From Rhizobiaceae bacterium (GTDB taxonomy: Bacteria > Pseudomonadota > Alphaproteobacteria > Rhizobiales > Rhizobiaceae): a stretch of DNA of 64,000 bases. The position numbers and the translations under genes were made by a program. The notes beneath the pieces are model-generated. The model was not told the origin of the DNA, searched no databases, and saw only the letters and a list, made by a program, of their open reading frames with translations. Each line of letters opens with the position of its first letter. The stretch's first letter is position 1. Shown piece by piece: positions 8,870-17,664 of the stretch. The stretch is from assembly GCA_023953845.1 (NCBI GenBank), contig JAMLJC010000001.1, positions 1,488,001-1,552,000 on the forward strand, read 5' to 3'.

Positions 8870-9894
8870 GCCCTCCCGCGCACGCGAGCGACCATGCGCT
8901 CGACATGCGCTATCGGCGTTTCCGGCGTGATGCCGTGTCCCAGATTGAAGACAAGCGGGCCACCGCCGAGCGCTTCGAGGATCGCGTCGACACCCTCGTC
9001 CAGCGCCCGTCCACCGGCAACAAGCCGCATCGGATCGAGATTGCCCTGCACCGCGCCTTCCGATTGCAGGCGTCGGGCAGCGGAAAGGGGAAGGCTCCAG
9101 TCAAGCCCGAGCGCCGTCACCCCGGTCCTGCCGCGATAACCCTCGTAGAGCGCTCCCGCGCCCCGGGGGAAGCCGATGATCGGCACCTCCGGATACTCTT
9201 CCCGTATGCTCGCCACGATGCGCCGGACAGGCTCCACGCAAAACGCCTCAAAGGAAGCCTCGTCGAGCACGCCGGCCCAGGAATCGAATATCTGCACCAC
9301 ATCCGCGCCGGCAGCGATCTGCCGCTTCAGATAGGCGGCCGAGTGATCGGCCAGCACGGCGAGCAGCTTTTGCATCGCCTCCGGATTCCGATATCCGAAG
9401 AGCCGCCCCGGCGCCTGGTCCGGCGTGCCGTGACCGGCGATCATGTAGGTTGCCACCGTCCAGGGCGCGCCGCAGAAGCCGATCAGCGTCGTCTCGCCCG
9501 GCAGCTGGCGGCGCAGACGGGTCACGGTCTCATAGACCGGAGCCAGCCTCGCATGAAAGGTCTCGCCGTCCAGCCGGCCGATCTCGTCGGCCGTTATCGG
9601 CGTCATCAGAGGTCCCTTGCCCTCCTCGAAGCTCAAATCCCGTCCGAGTGCATGCGGAACCACGAGAATGTCCGAAAACAGGATCGCGGCGTCGAATCCG
9701 AAACGTCTGATCGGCTGAAGCGTGACCTCGACTGCCAAATCCGGATTGTAGCAGAGGTCGAGAAAGCTCCCGGCCCGTTGCCGGGTCTCGCGATACTCCG
9801 GAAGATAACGGCCTGCCTGACGCATCATCCAGATCGGCGGCGGAAAGGCCTTGGCTCCTTTCAGCACGTTCAGGGCAATTCGCTCACTCGTCAC
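8866..9894 (-). CDS. hemE: Uroporphyrinogen decarboxylase
   Basis: HemE converts uroporphyrinogen III to coproporphyrinogen III in the cytoplasm. The 342 residues contain the signature PPIWMMRQAGRYLPEYR near residues 20-36 and GFCGAPWT at about 145. The start is a GTG at 9894. The gene borders the probable chromosome origin, the same position as in Caulobacter and Sinorhizobium, and heads a short operon with hemJ. Confidence 0.96.
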   Translation of the reverse strand: MTSERIALNVLKGAKAFPPPIWMMRQAGRYLPEYRETRQRAGSFLDLCYNPDLAVEVTLQPIRRFGFDAAILFSDILVVPHALGRDLSFEEGKGPLMTPITADEIGRLDGETFHARLAPVYETVTRLRRQLPGETTLIGFCGAPWTVATYMIAGHGTPDQAPGRLFGYRNPEAMQKLLAVLADHSAAYLKRQIAAGADVVQIFDSWAGVLDEASFEAFCVEPVRRIVASIREEYPEVPIIGFPRGAGALYEGYRGRTGVTALGLDWSLPLSAARRLQSEGAVQGNLDPMRLVAGGRALDEGVDAILEALGGGPLVFNLGHGITPETPIAHVERMVARVRGRA

Positions 9895-10293
9895 TTGGCA
9901 CTGCCCTTTCCGGTCAGACTCAAAGAAAAGATGATTTCAAAGAGTCTTCTGATTCTACGACTCTGTTTGAATCGGGAGTAGGCATAAGGTCACAACCCCT
10001 GCGCGGATATACGAAACGAACGCGCATGACGAAGCCGTTCGCCACAGCCTGTGAACATCATACATAGAACCTGTTTCATCAGCAGAAACAAGCATATGCC
10101 GCAAGGCCAAAAGCACGCGGTATTTTGACAGGCGGGCGCGATCACCGGTCGTCCGCGGTGTTTTCCACACCACCGGATCGATCTCCCGGCGCAGCGAATT
10201 GTGGACAAGACGGCTTCTGATACAGTCGCCCCGGCCGCCGCGCCGAGGCGGTGACGGTTCTCCACAGGCATCAACAGGCAAGGCACCAGCGGT
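9895..10293. other. oriC: Probable chromosomal replication origin (oriC)
   Basis: This 399-bp gap has no convincing gene. It lies between hemE and the DUF299 gene, the neighbours that flank the origin in Caulobacter and Sinorhizobium meliloti. Genes leave it in both directions and parAB/parS is about 5 kb away. It contains an A/T-richer stretch at about 9915-9975 with five GANTC sites, one exact DnaA box and three near ones, and a 19-bp inverted repeat (TGTTTC-N7-GAAACA at 10072-10090). I saw no TTAA-N7-TTAA CtrA boxes. Origin function is inferred, not shown. Confidence 0.82.
9917..9973. promoter_or_regulatory. Cluster of five GANTC (CcrM) sites
   Basis: GACTC 9917, GAGTC 9942, GATTC 9951, GACTC 9959 and GAATC 9969 lie in 57 bp. 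GANTC is the methylation target of the alphaproteobacterial CcrM methyltransferase. A random GC-rich sequence would hold far fewer. The cluster is also directly upstream of the hemE start. Confidence 0.85.
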
Positions 10294-10301
10294 GTGAACA
10301 A
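10161..10301. promoter_or_regulatory. DnaA boxes
   Basis: TTTTCCACA at 10161-10169 matches the DnaA consensus TTWTNCACA exactly. Single-mismatch boxes are TTGTCCACA (minus strand, 10200-10208), TTCTCCACA (10258-10266) and TTGTTCACA (minus strand, 10293-10301, overlapping the ppsR start). The spacings are 30-60 bp. Confidence 0.75.
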
Positions 10302-11109
10302 ACCCCAGAGCTTCTTTCATCTGCATCTGATCTCCGACGCGACAGGCGAGACGCTGCTCGCGGCCGGCCGGGCCGCCTCGGCGCAATACAAGGATGCCCG
10401 CGCCATCGAACACATTTATCCGCTGATCCGCACCGAGCGGCAACTGCAGAAAGTTTTCGAGGAGATCGACAGCGAACCGGGCATCGTGCTTTACACCGTG
10501 GTCGATCAGGCGCTTGGGCGGCAGATCGACGAGCGCTGCCAGCAGATGGGCTTGCCTTACGTCTCGGTGCTGGAACCTGTTCTCGGCGTCTTCCAGTCCT
10601 ATTTGGGTGCTCCCGCCGGACGGCGCGTCGGCGCCCAGCATGTGCTCGACGCCGAGTATTTCAGGCGCATGGATGCGTTGAACTTCACCATGGAGCACGA
10701 CGACGGCCAGTTGCCGCTCGACATGGACGATGCGGACGTCGTCCTTGTGGGCATCTCGCGGACGTCCAAGACGCCCACAAGCATCTATCTCGCGAACCGG
10801 GGCATAAAGACCGCGAACATACCGATCGTTCCCGGCGTGCCGATGCCGCAAGCCCTGATCGAGGCGACGAAGCCGCTGATCGTCGGACTGATCGCCACAG
10901 CCGAACGGATTTCGCAGGTACGCCAGAACCGCGTGCTCGGCAGCGGCCACGACGCGTCCGAATATACGGATCGCGCAGCAATTGCCGCCGAGCTTACCTA
11001 TGCGCGGCAGGTCTGCACGCGCCACAGCTGGCCGATGATCGACGTGACACGGCGCTCGATCGAGGAAACGGCGGCCGCCATCGTTGCCCTCAGGGGAAAG
11101 TCGCGTTAG
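10294..11109 (+). CDS. ppsR: Pyruvate,phosphate dikinase/PEP synthase regulatory protein (DUF299)
   Basis: This family is a bifunctional ADP-dependent kinase and Pi-dependent pyrophosphorylase that switches pyruvate,phosphate dikinase (or PEP synthase) off and on. The 271-residue protein has the P-loop GISRTSKT at 153-160 and the N-terminal motif HLISDATGET. It starts at a GTG that overlaps a near DnaA box. It is the first rightward gene from the origin, as the RP001 homologue is in Caulobacter. Which dikinase it controls cannot be told from the window. Confidence 0.92.
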   Translation: MNKPQSFFHLHLISDATGETLLAAGRAASAQYKDARAIEHIYPLIRTERQLQKVFEEIDSEPGIVLYTVVDQALGRQIDERCQQMGLPYVSVLEPVLGVFQSYLGAPAGRRVGAQHVLDAEYFRRMDALNFTMEHDDGQLPLDMDDADVVLVGISRTSKTPTSIYLANRGIKTANIPIVPGVPMPQALIEATKPLIVGLIATAERISQVRQNRVLGSGHDASEYTDRAAIAAELTYARQVCTRHSWPMIDVTRRSIEETAAAIVALRGKSR

Positions 11110-11140
11110 GTCCCTGAAACGATCCGCCGAGGGCGTTGCA

Positions 11141-11740
11141 ATGTCTGTCCCCATCATCCTTGCATCCGGCAGCCCGTTCCGGCGGCAATTGCTCGAAAAC
11201 GCCGGTGTGCCGTTCACCGTCATCCGGCCCGATATCGACGAACGGGCGGTCGAGGCGCCGTTGCAGTCTGCGGGCGTCACGCCTGAAGACGTGGCGCAGA
11301 TCCTTGCCGAGGCGAAAGCGCAGAACGTGTCCGAACGCCGCCCTGATGCGATCGTCATCGGTTCCGATCAGACTCTCTCGCTTGGCGACGAGGTTTTCCA
11401 TAAGCCGGCCGATATGGAAGCGGCGCGTCGGCATCTCCTGAAGCTGTCCGGCAAGACGCATCAGCTCAACAGCGCCATTGCGCTCGCCCGTGGCGGCGAG
11501 ACCATATGGCGCTGCGCCGACGTCGCGCGCCTCACCATGCGCGAGCTGGAGCCCGCCTTCGTCGGCCGTCATCTGGCGCGGGTTGGCAAAAAGGCGCTGG
11601 AGAGTGTCGGCGCCTACCAGATCGAAGGGGAGGGCATTCAGCTCTTCCGCAAGATCGAAGGCAGCTATTTTACCATTGTCGGCCTGCCGCTGCTGCCGCT
11701 GCTGGGGGAACTCCGCAATCTGGGCGCGATCGATGGCTGA
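11141..11740 (+). CDS. maf: Maf-like nucleoside triphosphate pyrophosphatase
   Basis: Maf proteins hydrolyse non-canonical or canonical NTPs to NMP plus PPi. From the ATG at 11141 the product is 199 residues with the signature LASGSPFRRQLL at 7-18 and GSDQTLSL with the catalytic Asp. The start gives the normal N terminus; the frame is open further upstream but unlike the family. It overlaps aroE by 8 bp. Confidence 0.93.
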   Translation: MSVPIILASGSPFRRQLLENAGVPFTVIRPDIDERAVEAPLQSAGVTPEDVAQILAEAKAQNVSERRPDAIVIGSDQTLSLGDEVFHKPADMEAARRHLLKLSGKTHQLNSAIALARGGETIWRCADVARLTMRELEPAFVGRHLARVGKKALESVGAYQIEGEGIQLFRKIEGSYFTIVGLPLLPLLGELRNLGAIDG

Positions 11741-12572
11741 GCTTTTGAAGGCCTTCGTCTGCGGGCATCCCATCGCCCATTCGCGTTCGCCGAAAATCCA
11801 CGGCTACTGGCTTCGCCAGCATGGCATCGCCGGCAGTTACGAGGCCGTCGACGTCGCGCCGCCGGATTTTGCGGCCTTTCTCAGGTCGCTCGCGTCCCAC
11901 GGGTTTCGCGGCGGCAACATAACCATCCCGCACAAGGAAGCCGCCTTCGCCCTTGCCGATTGTCGCGACGAGGCAGCCGAAGCCATCGGCGCGGCCAACA
12001 CGCTGTGGCTGGAGGACGGAAAGCTGCACGCCAGCAACACGGACGCCTACGGCTTCGCTGCTAATCTGGATGCCCGCGCGCCTGAATGGCGGCGGGCGCG
12101 CGCCGCGGTCGTGCTGGGGGCCGGCGGATCGTCCCGCGCCGTCGTGCATGCGCTGAAGTCGCGCGGGATAGCTGACATACGCATCGTCAACCGGACGTTG
12201 GCGCGCGCCGTCGAGCTGGCGCATCACTTCGGCGACGGTGTCAGCGCGCACGAGGCGGCGATCTTGCCCGAACTCCTGCCCGGGGCCGATCTCGTCGTGA
12301 ACACGACGTCGCTCGGCATGAAGGGCGCAGGGGACCTGCCGTCCGATCCGGCATTCATGGCGTCCGGCGCCATCGTGACGGATATCGTCTATGTGCCGCT
12401 CGAAACGCCGTTCCTCGCCGCCGCGCGGCGCCATGGCCTGAAGACGGTCGACGGACTCGGCATGCTTTTGCATCAGGCCGTGCCCGGCTTCGAGCGCTGG
12501 TTCGGCGTCCGACCGGAGGTAACGCCGGAGCTGAGTGCGATGATCGTCTCGGATCTGGATGCCGGCAGATGA
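11733..12572 (+). CDS. aroE: Shikimate dehydrogenase
   Basis: AroE reduces 3-dehydroshikimate to shikimate with NADPH. The 279-residue protein begins MAELLKAFVCGHPIAHSRSP, in which SRSP binds shikimate. It carries NITIPHKE with the catalytic Lys and the NADP-binding loop GAGGSSRAV. The ATG at 11733 lies inside the end of maf, and the stop overlaps coaE by 4 bp, so maf-aroE-coaE are coupled. Confidence 0.95.
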   Translation: MAELLKAFVCGHPIAHSRSPKIHGYWLRQHGIAGSYEAVDVAPPDFAAFLRSLASHGFRGGNITIPHKEAAFALADCRDEAAEAIGAANTLWLEDGKLHASNTDAYGFAANLDARAPEWRRARAAVVLGAGGSSRAVVHALKSRGIADIRIVNRTLARAVELAHHFGDGVSAHEAAILPELLPGADLVVNTTSLGMKGAGDLPSDPAFMASGAIVTDIVYVPLETPFLAAARRHGLKTVDGLGMLLHQAVPGFERWFGVRPEVTPELSAMIVSDLDAGR

Positions 12573-13165
12573 TCGTGCTCGGCCTCACCGGGTCCATCGG
12601 CATGGGCAAGTCGACCACGGCGCAGATGTTCCGCGACCAGGGCGTGCCGGTGCACGATTCCGACGAGGCGGTGCACCGGCTCTATGCAGGCGCTGCGGCA
12701 CCGTTGATCGAGGAAGCCTTTCCCGGAACCGTGGCCGAGGGGGTCGTCGATCGCGCCGAACTCGGCAGGCGCGTCATTTCTGACGCGACGGCATTGAAGC
12801 GGCTGGAGGCGATCGTCCATCCGCTGGTGCGCGCCGATGCGGACGCCTTTCTTGCGCGCCACAAGGCTGCCGGCGCGCCGCTCGTCGTGCTCGACATCCC
12901 GCTTCTGTTCGAGACGAAGGGCGAGGGGAGGGTCGACCGTATCGCCGTCGTGACCGCGCCCCCCGAAGTGCAACGCGAGCGCGTATTGGCGCGCCCGGGC
13001 ATGACGGCGGAAAAGTTCGAGGCGATCCTCGCCAAGCAGGTCCCGGACGCCGAGAAGCACCGACGCGCCGACTTCGTCATCGACACTGGCCACGGCATGG
13101 AAGCCGCGCGACAGGCCGTGGCCGGGATCATCCACAGATTGAGCGGCGCCGGCGCAGCCTCCTGA
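12569..13165 (+). CDS. coaE: Dephospho-CoA kinase
   Basis: CoaE phosphorylates dephospho-CoA in the last step of CoA synthesis. The 198-residue protein has the P-loop GSIGMGKST at 8-16 and VLDIPLLFE with the family's conserved Asp. It overlaps aroE by 4 bp and precedes dnaQ by 56 bp in the conserved origin-side cluster. Confidence 0.95.
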   Translation: MIVLGLTGSIGMGKSTTAQMFRDQGVPVHDSDEAVHRLYAGAAAPLIEEAFPGTVAEGVVDRAELGRRVISDATALKRLEAIVHPLVRADADAFLARHKAAGAPLVVLDIPLLFETKGEGRVDRIAVVTAPPEVQRERVLARPGMTAEKFEAILAKQVPDAEKHRRADFVIDTGHGMEAARQAVAGIIHRLSGAGAAS

Positions 13166-13221
13166 CAAACAGGGCTTGCGGCCGCTCCCGGATCGCGCCC
13201 ATCTAGGACGCGGAGAAAATC

Positions 13222-13938
13222 ATGCGTGAGATCATATTCGATACGGAAACCACCGGCCTCGATCCGAAGGAGGACCGGGTCATCGAGATCGGCGCTATCG
13301 AACTTGTGAACCGCTTTCCGACCGGCAAGACCTTCCACCATTACATCCACCCCGGCGATCGCCCGATCCATCCCGACGCGCAGGCCGTACATGGCATCAG
13401 CCTCGAGGTCCTGGCGGGCAAGCCGGCCTTTTCAGGCATAGCAGGCGACTTCGTGGCTTTCATCGAGGGCGCCAAGCTGATCGCACACAACGCCAATTTC
13501 GACATCGCTTTCATCAACGCCGAATTCGCCCGCCTTTCCCTGCCGGCAGTGGACGCTGGCCGGGTGGTCGATTCGCTGGCGCTTGCCCGCCGCAAGCATC
13601 CGATGGGCCCGAACTCGCTCGACGCGCTCTGCAAGCGCTATGGCATCGACAACAGCCGGCGCACCAAGCACGGGGCGTTGCTGGATTCCGAACTGCTGGC
13701 CGAAGTCTATATCGAGTTGATCGGCGGCAAACAGGCGGCGCTCATCCTCGAAACGACGACGACCATCGCCGTCGGCGTCGAGGTTGACGACAGCCATGTC
13801 GTCTCCGGCTACGTGCGGCCGACGCCGCTGGCGCCGCGCCTGACGGAGGAGGAGCGTTCCGCCCACGCAAGCATGGTGGCGGGACTGGGCCAGAACGCCA
13901 TCTGGACGAAACTCGCGCCGTCCGAAGCGGCGGAATGA
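13222..13938 (+). CDS. dnaQ: DNA polymerase III epsilon subunit (3'-5' exonuclease)
   Basis: DnaQ proofreads for the replicative polymerase. The 238 residues show Exo I DTETTGL at 7-13, Exo II HNANFD at 89-94 and Exo III HGALLD at 150-155, the DEDDh set. A C-terminal tail that would contact the polymerase alpha subunit follows. It ends at a bidirectional terminator shared with secB. Confidence 0.96.
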   Translation: MREIIFDTETTGLDPKEDRVIEIGAIELVNRFPTGKTFHHYIHPGDRPIHPDAQAVHGISLEVLAGKPAFSGIAGDFVAFIEGAKLIAHNANFDIAFINAEFARLSLPAVDAGRVVDSLALARRKHPMGPNSLDALCKRYGIDNSRRTKHGALLDSELLAEVYIELIGGKQAALILETTTTIAVGVEVDDSHVVSGYVRPTPLAPRLTEEERSAHASMVAGLGQNAIWTKLAPSEAAE

Positions 13939-13965
13939 AAAAGCCCGGCGCGAGGCCGGGCGTTT
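13938..13965. terminator. Bidirectional terminator between dnaQ and secB
   Basis: GCCCGGC (13943-13949) pairs with GCCGGGC (13955-13961) across a 5-base loop. There are five As before and GTTT after, so it can serve dnaQ rightward and secB leftward. Confidence 0.8.
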
Positions 13966-13990
13966 CCTGAGGTTCGCGTCTTCGGTCCGG

Positions 13991-14491
13991 TCAGCTGACC
14001 TGGACCTTCGCCTTGGCCTGCTCCTCGGCGATCTTCTGCTGGAACATCTGGGCGAAATCGATCGGGTCGAGCATCAGCGGCGGGAAGCCGCCATTGCGGG
14101 TCGCCTCGGCAATGATCTGGCGCGCAAAGGGAAAGAGAAGGCGCGGGCACTCGATGAAAAGCAGCGGCAGCATGTGCTCCTGCGGAAAGCCCTCGACGCG
14201 GAACACGCCGCCGTAGACGAGCTCGACGTTGAACAGCACGTCCTTGTCGTGCGAAGCCTTCGCGCTCAGCGTCAGGTTGACGTCGAAATCCTTGTCCGAC
14301 AGCGGGTTGGCGGCGACGTTGACATTGATGGCGATGCCCGGTGCGGCTTCGCGGCCGCGCAGCGAATTCGGCGCGCCCGGGCTCTCGAAGGAAAGATCCT
14401 TCACATATTGCGCCAGCACGTTCAGCGCCGGCGCCTTGCCGTTGCCGCCATTGCCCTTGACGTCGTTGCCCTTCGCTTCTTCATTGGCCAT
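13991..14491 (-). CDS. secB: Protein-export chaperone SecB
   Basis: SecB is the tetrameric chaperone that holds precursors unfolded and hands them to SecA. The 166-residue protein has the conserved core VLAQYVKDLSFESPGAP and the C-terminal patch PPLMLDPIDFAQMFQQK. It starts at the ATG at 14491 after a linker rich in Asn and Gly. It converges on dnaQ. Confidence 0.95.
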   Translation of the reverse strand: MANEEAKGNDVKGNGGNGKAPALNVLAQYVKDLSFESPGAPNSLRGREAAPGIAINVNVAANPLSDKDFDVNLTLSAKASHDKDVLFNVELVYGGVFRVEGFPQEHMLPLLFIECPRLLFPFARQIIAEATRNGGFPPLMLDPIDFAQMFQQKIAEEQAKAKVQVS

Positions 14492-14601
14492 CGGCCGCTA
14501 TCCTCATTGCCTGGGCGGGCGGATGCCCGTTTCAAAGTGGCGGTTGGCTAGCATGGCGGGGCCTGCCTTACAAGCTTGGCCTGAAAACGGGAGCCTCCGC
14601 G

Positions 14602-15099
14602 TCACTCCTTGCCGATGCGCCAGGGCGAATCCGGGTTGGGGCCGCGGGAATAGTCGGCTTCATCGAGATCCACGACCGGGCCGCGCGCCTGCGTCCTGTC
14701 GCCGGACCAGCGCGTCTGGCCGAAACCGCCGCGGAATGTGGTGAAGTTTCCGGACACGGCGATGCGGCTTTTCAGCCGCCGCCAGACGAATCCGCGCACG
14801 CCGGGAACGAGCAGCAGCAATGCCACGACATCCGTCAGGAAACCGGGGATCAGCAACAGGACCGCCGCGACGACGGTCATCACCGCGCCGACGACATGCT
14901 GGCCGGGATCGCGGCCAGCCTGAAGCTCGGTCTGGGCGCGGGCGAGCGCGCCCAGGCCGCCGGTCCTGAGCAGAACCGCGCCCAGCACGAAGCTTGCCAG
15001 AACGAGGCCTAGGGTCGGCAGTACGCCGATGGCGCTTCCGACGACGACGAAAGTCGCGATCTCGAGCAGGGGCAAAGCCAGGAGAAGAATTGGGATCAA
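14602..15099 (-). CDS. fxsA: FxsA family membrane protein
   Basis: FxsA proteins are small inner-membrane proteins; the E. coli member affects phage F exclusion. The 165-residue sequence shows three hydrophobic spans near residues 1-22, 28-45 and 70-100 with the family segment LLIPGFLTDVVALLLLVP. A polar cytoplasmic tail follows. It is divergent from the Tim44-like gene with 196 bp between. Its physiological role here is unknown. Confidence 0.88.
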   Translation of the reverse strand: MIPILLLALPLLEIATFVVVGSAIGVLPTLGLVLASFVLGAVLLRTGGLGALARAQTELQAGRDPGQHVVGAVMTVVAAVLLLIPGFLTDVVALLLLVPGVRGFVWRRLKSRIAVSGNFTTFRGGFGQTRWSGDRTQARGPVVDLDEADYSRGPNPDSPWRIGKE

Positions 15100-15295
15100 G
15101 CGAATGTGGTCCGTTCCAAGGAGTGTCGATCATCACGGAAAATGCATCGGCCCGATGGCTGGCGCATCTTCTCATACATAGGTATGGAGGGCCATGATTT
15201 GAATGATCGCCGCATGCGATCTATATGGTTTCTCTATTGCACCCGGCGTGCAACGGCCTGTCTTCACGGTGGGCAGGGAACGGTTGGCGGACGAA

Positions 15296-16000
15296 ATGGA
15301 ATATCTCGACTTCGGCACGATCTTTTTTCTTGTGGTCGCGATCGTGATCTTCATACAGCTGCGCAATGTGCTCGGCCGCCGCACGGGCAACGAGCGGCCG
15401 CCCTTCGACCCCTACACCGCGGCGCGCAACAAGGCGGAAGAGGCGCCGGCCGATTCGGACAACGTCGTTTCGCTGCCGGGTCGGAAGAAGCCGGCCGAAG
15501 GCGAGAACGTCTATGCCTCGATCGACGCTTTCGCCAAGCCTGACACCGACCTGAACCGTGGCCTGCGCACGATCAAGGATGCCGATTCGGGCTTCGAGCC
15601 GAAGACCTTCGTCGACGGCGCCAAGATGGCTTATGAAATGATCGTGATGGCCTATGCCGACGGCGATCGCAAAACCTTGAAGAACCTGCTGTCGCGCGAG
15701 GTCTATGACGGTTTCGTCAGCGCCATAGGCGAGCGCGAGCAGCGTTCGGAAAAGGTCCAGTCCTCCTTCGTCGGCATCGACAAGGCGGATATCGTCGCGG
15801 CCGAGATGAAGGCTTCTGAAGCGCACATCACCTTGCGCATCGTCAGCGAGCTGATTTCCGCGACCCGCGACAAGAGCGGCGAAGTGATCGACGGCGATCC
15901 CGAAACCGTGGCGGAGGTGAAGGACGTCTGGACCTTCGCGCGCGACACCCGCTCCCGCGACCCCAACTGGAAGCTGGTCGCGACCGAAGCGGAAGATTGA
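15296..16000 (+). CDS. Tim44/TimA-like membrane-anchored adaptor protein
   Basis: The 234-residue protein begins MEYLDFGTIFFLVVAIVIFI, one N-terminal membrane span. A charged linker follows, then a Tim44-like (NTF2-fold) domain from about residue 90 with RTIKDADSGFEPKTFVDGAK. Bacterial members are inner-membrane proteins of poorly defined function, related to the mitochondrial import motor adaptor. The ATG at 15296 was chosen because it puts the span at the N terminus. It precedes mltA by 27 bp. Confidence 0.85.
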   Translation: MEYLDFGTIFFLVVAIVIFIQLRNVLGRRTGNERPPFDPYTAARNKAEEAPADSDNVVSLPGRKKPAEGENVYASIDAFAKPDTDLNRGLRTIKDADSGFEPKTFVDGAKMAYEMIVMAYADGDRKTLKNLLSREVYDGFVSAIGEREQRSEKVQSSFVGIDKADIVAAEMKASEAHITLRIVSELISATRDKSGEVIDGDPETVAEVKDVWTFARDTRSRDPNWKLVATEAED

Positions 16001-16027
16001 TTCCGGGACGGCTGCGGGTTGGCCGTC

Positions 16028-17128
16028 ATGTCCCTTTCTCCCCTGTTCCGACCCACGGATTTCGGCAGCCTGCCCGGCTGGCGCGACGATTTTCAGTCTC
16101 TGGCGTTCGATGCGTTTCGGCGCTCCGCCCTACGGATTCACGTGAAACCATACCGCAGCGGCAAGCTCGGCGTCGCCGTCGAGAGCTTCGCGACGGGCTG
16201 TGCGGAGGCGCGAACTGTCGGCGGGATGGCGGACACAGACGCCAGAAGCTTCTTCGAGCGTCATTTCGTGCCGGCGCTGATCGCGCCTGAAACCGGGGCC
16301 GGCTTCGTGACCGGCTTCTACGAGCCCGAAGTGGAGGCCTCGCCGGTCTGGACTCCCGCCTTCACCGTGCCGCTGCTGTCGCGTCCGGACGATCTGATGG
16401 ATGTCGACGACGGCAACCGCCCCGCTGGCATGGATTCGTATTTCGCCTTCGGCCGGCAGACGGCGTCAGGCATCGTGCCTTACTGGGATCGCGGCGAGAT
16501 CGATCGCGGCGCGCTGCGGGGCAGGGGGTTGGAGATCGCTTGGCTTGCCGACCCGGTCGATGCCTACTTTATCCATGTCCAGGGCGCGGCGCGGTTGAAG
16601 ATGACCGATGGCCGGCTGCTCCGCGTGACCTATGCTGCCAAGACCGGTCATCCGTTCACCGGCGCCGGCAGGGTGCTCGCCGATCTGGGAGAAATTCCGC
16701 TTGAAAGGGTGACGATGCAGTCCATCCGGGCGTGGTTTCGCATCAATTCGCATCGGGTGAACGAGATTGTCTGGCGGAACCGATCCTATATTTTCTTCCG
16801 CGAGGCGCCTGTCGATGACCCGGCGCTCGGACCCGTCGCCGCGGCGAAGGTGCCGCTGACGCCCGGCCGTTCGATTGCCGTCGATCGCCTGCTGCACACC
16901 TTCGGAACGCCGTTCTACATCGACGCTCCTACGCTCACGGCGTTCGACGGAAAGCCGTTTCGCCGCCTGATGATCGCACAGGACACCGGCTCCGCCATCA
17001 CGGGGCCGGCGAGGGGCGATCTGTTCGCCGGTTCGGGCGATGCCGCGGGCGAGATCGCCGGCGTCGTGCGCAGCGCGGCCGAGTTCTACATCCTGTTGCC
17101 GCGCCCGCTTGTCGAGGCGGAGCTCTGA
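16028..17128 (+). CDS. mltA: Membrane-bound lytic murein transglycosylase A
   Basis: MltA cleaves the MurNAc-GlcNAc bond of peptidoglycan to give 1,6-anhydro ends. The 366-residue protein has GFYEPEVEAS and the catalytic region IAQDTGSAITGPARGDLF near residue 318, whose Asp is the family's acid. I see no signal peptide or lipobox: the N terminus is MSLSPLFRPTDFGSLPGW. A TTG three codons upstream is an alternative start. It touches smr (TGATG). Confidence 0.92.
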   Translation: MSLSPLFRPTDFGSLPGWRDDFQSLAFDAFRRSALRIHVKPYRSGKLGVAVESFATGCAEARTVGGMADTDARSFFERHFVPALIAPETGAGFVTGFYEPEVEASPVWTPAFTVPLLSRPDDLMDVDDGNRPAGMDSYFAFGRQTASGIVPYWDRGEIDRGALRGRGLEIAWLADPVDAYFIHVQGAARLKMTDGRLLRVTYAAKTGHPFTGAGRVLADLGEIPLERVTMQSIRAWFRINSHRVNEIVWRNRSYIFFREAPVDDPALGPVAAAKVPLTPGRSIAVDRLLHTFGTPFYIDAPTLTAFDGKPFRRLMIAQDTGSAITGPARGDLFAGSGDAAGEIAGVVRSAAEFYILLPRPLVEAEL

Positions 17129-17664
17129 TGGCGACACGCGGCCATAAAACGCTGACCGACGACGACCGCATATTGTGGAACAGGGTCGCGCGTTCGGCGA
17201 CGCCGCTGAAGGGCACCGCGCCGCTTGCGCCCGCCGTCCTTCCGCCGGAGCCGGAGCAGAAGCAGGCACCTTCCGCATCGCCCCCTGTCGCCGCATCCCC
17301 GCCGCCGGTCAAGATGCACAGGGTGGGACGGCACCTCGATCGGCCGACGCACGACAAGCTCGCCAGGGGCCGGCTGGAGATCGACGCCAAGGTCGACCTT
17401 CACGGGCTTACGCAGCACGAGGCATACGGGCTGCTCCTGTCTTTCCTGCACCGCGCCCACGCGTCGGGCCTGCGTTACGTGCTGGTCGTCACCGGCAAGG
17501 GCTCGACCAACAAGGGAGACGGCGTGCTGCGCCGGGTCGTGCCGGAATGGCTGACGACGCCGGCTTTCCGTTCCGTCGTAAGCAGCCACGACGGCGCGGC
17601 GCGCAATCATGGCGGGGCGGGCGCGCTTTATATCCGGCTGCGTCGGACAGGATCGCAGCCATGA
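17128..17664 (+). CDS. Smr domain protein
   Basis: The 178-residue protein has a Pro/Ala-rich N-terminal half and a C-terminal Smr domain with VDLHGLTQHEAYGLL and LVVTGKGSTNKG. This domain is related to the MutS2 C terminus and often has nuclease activity. Bacterial stand-alone members are linked to RNA or DNA cleavage, for example in ribosome rescue, but no role can be assigned here. It is coupled to mltA before it and to the XRE gene after it (ATGA). Confidence 0.9.
   Translation: MATRGHKTLTDDDRILWNRVARSATPLKGTAPLAPAVLPPEPEQKQAPSASPPVAASPPPVKMHRVGRHLDRPTHDKLARGRLEIDAKVDLHGLTQHEAYGLLLSFLHRAHASGLRYVLVVTGKGSTNKGDGVLRRVVPEWLTTPAFRSVVSSHDGAARNHGGAGALYIRLRRTGSQP

Noticed and set aside
9895..10293. 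CtrA-binding sites in the probable origin
   Set aside because: I searched for TTAA-N7-TTAA by eye and found none.
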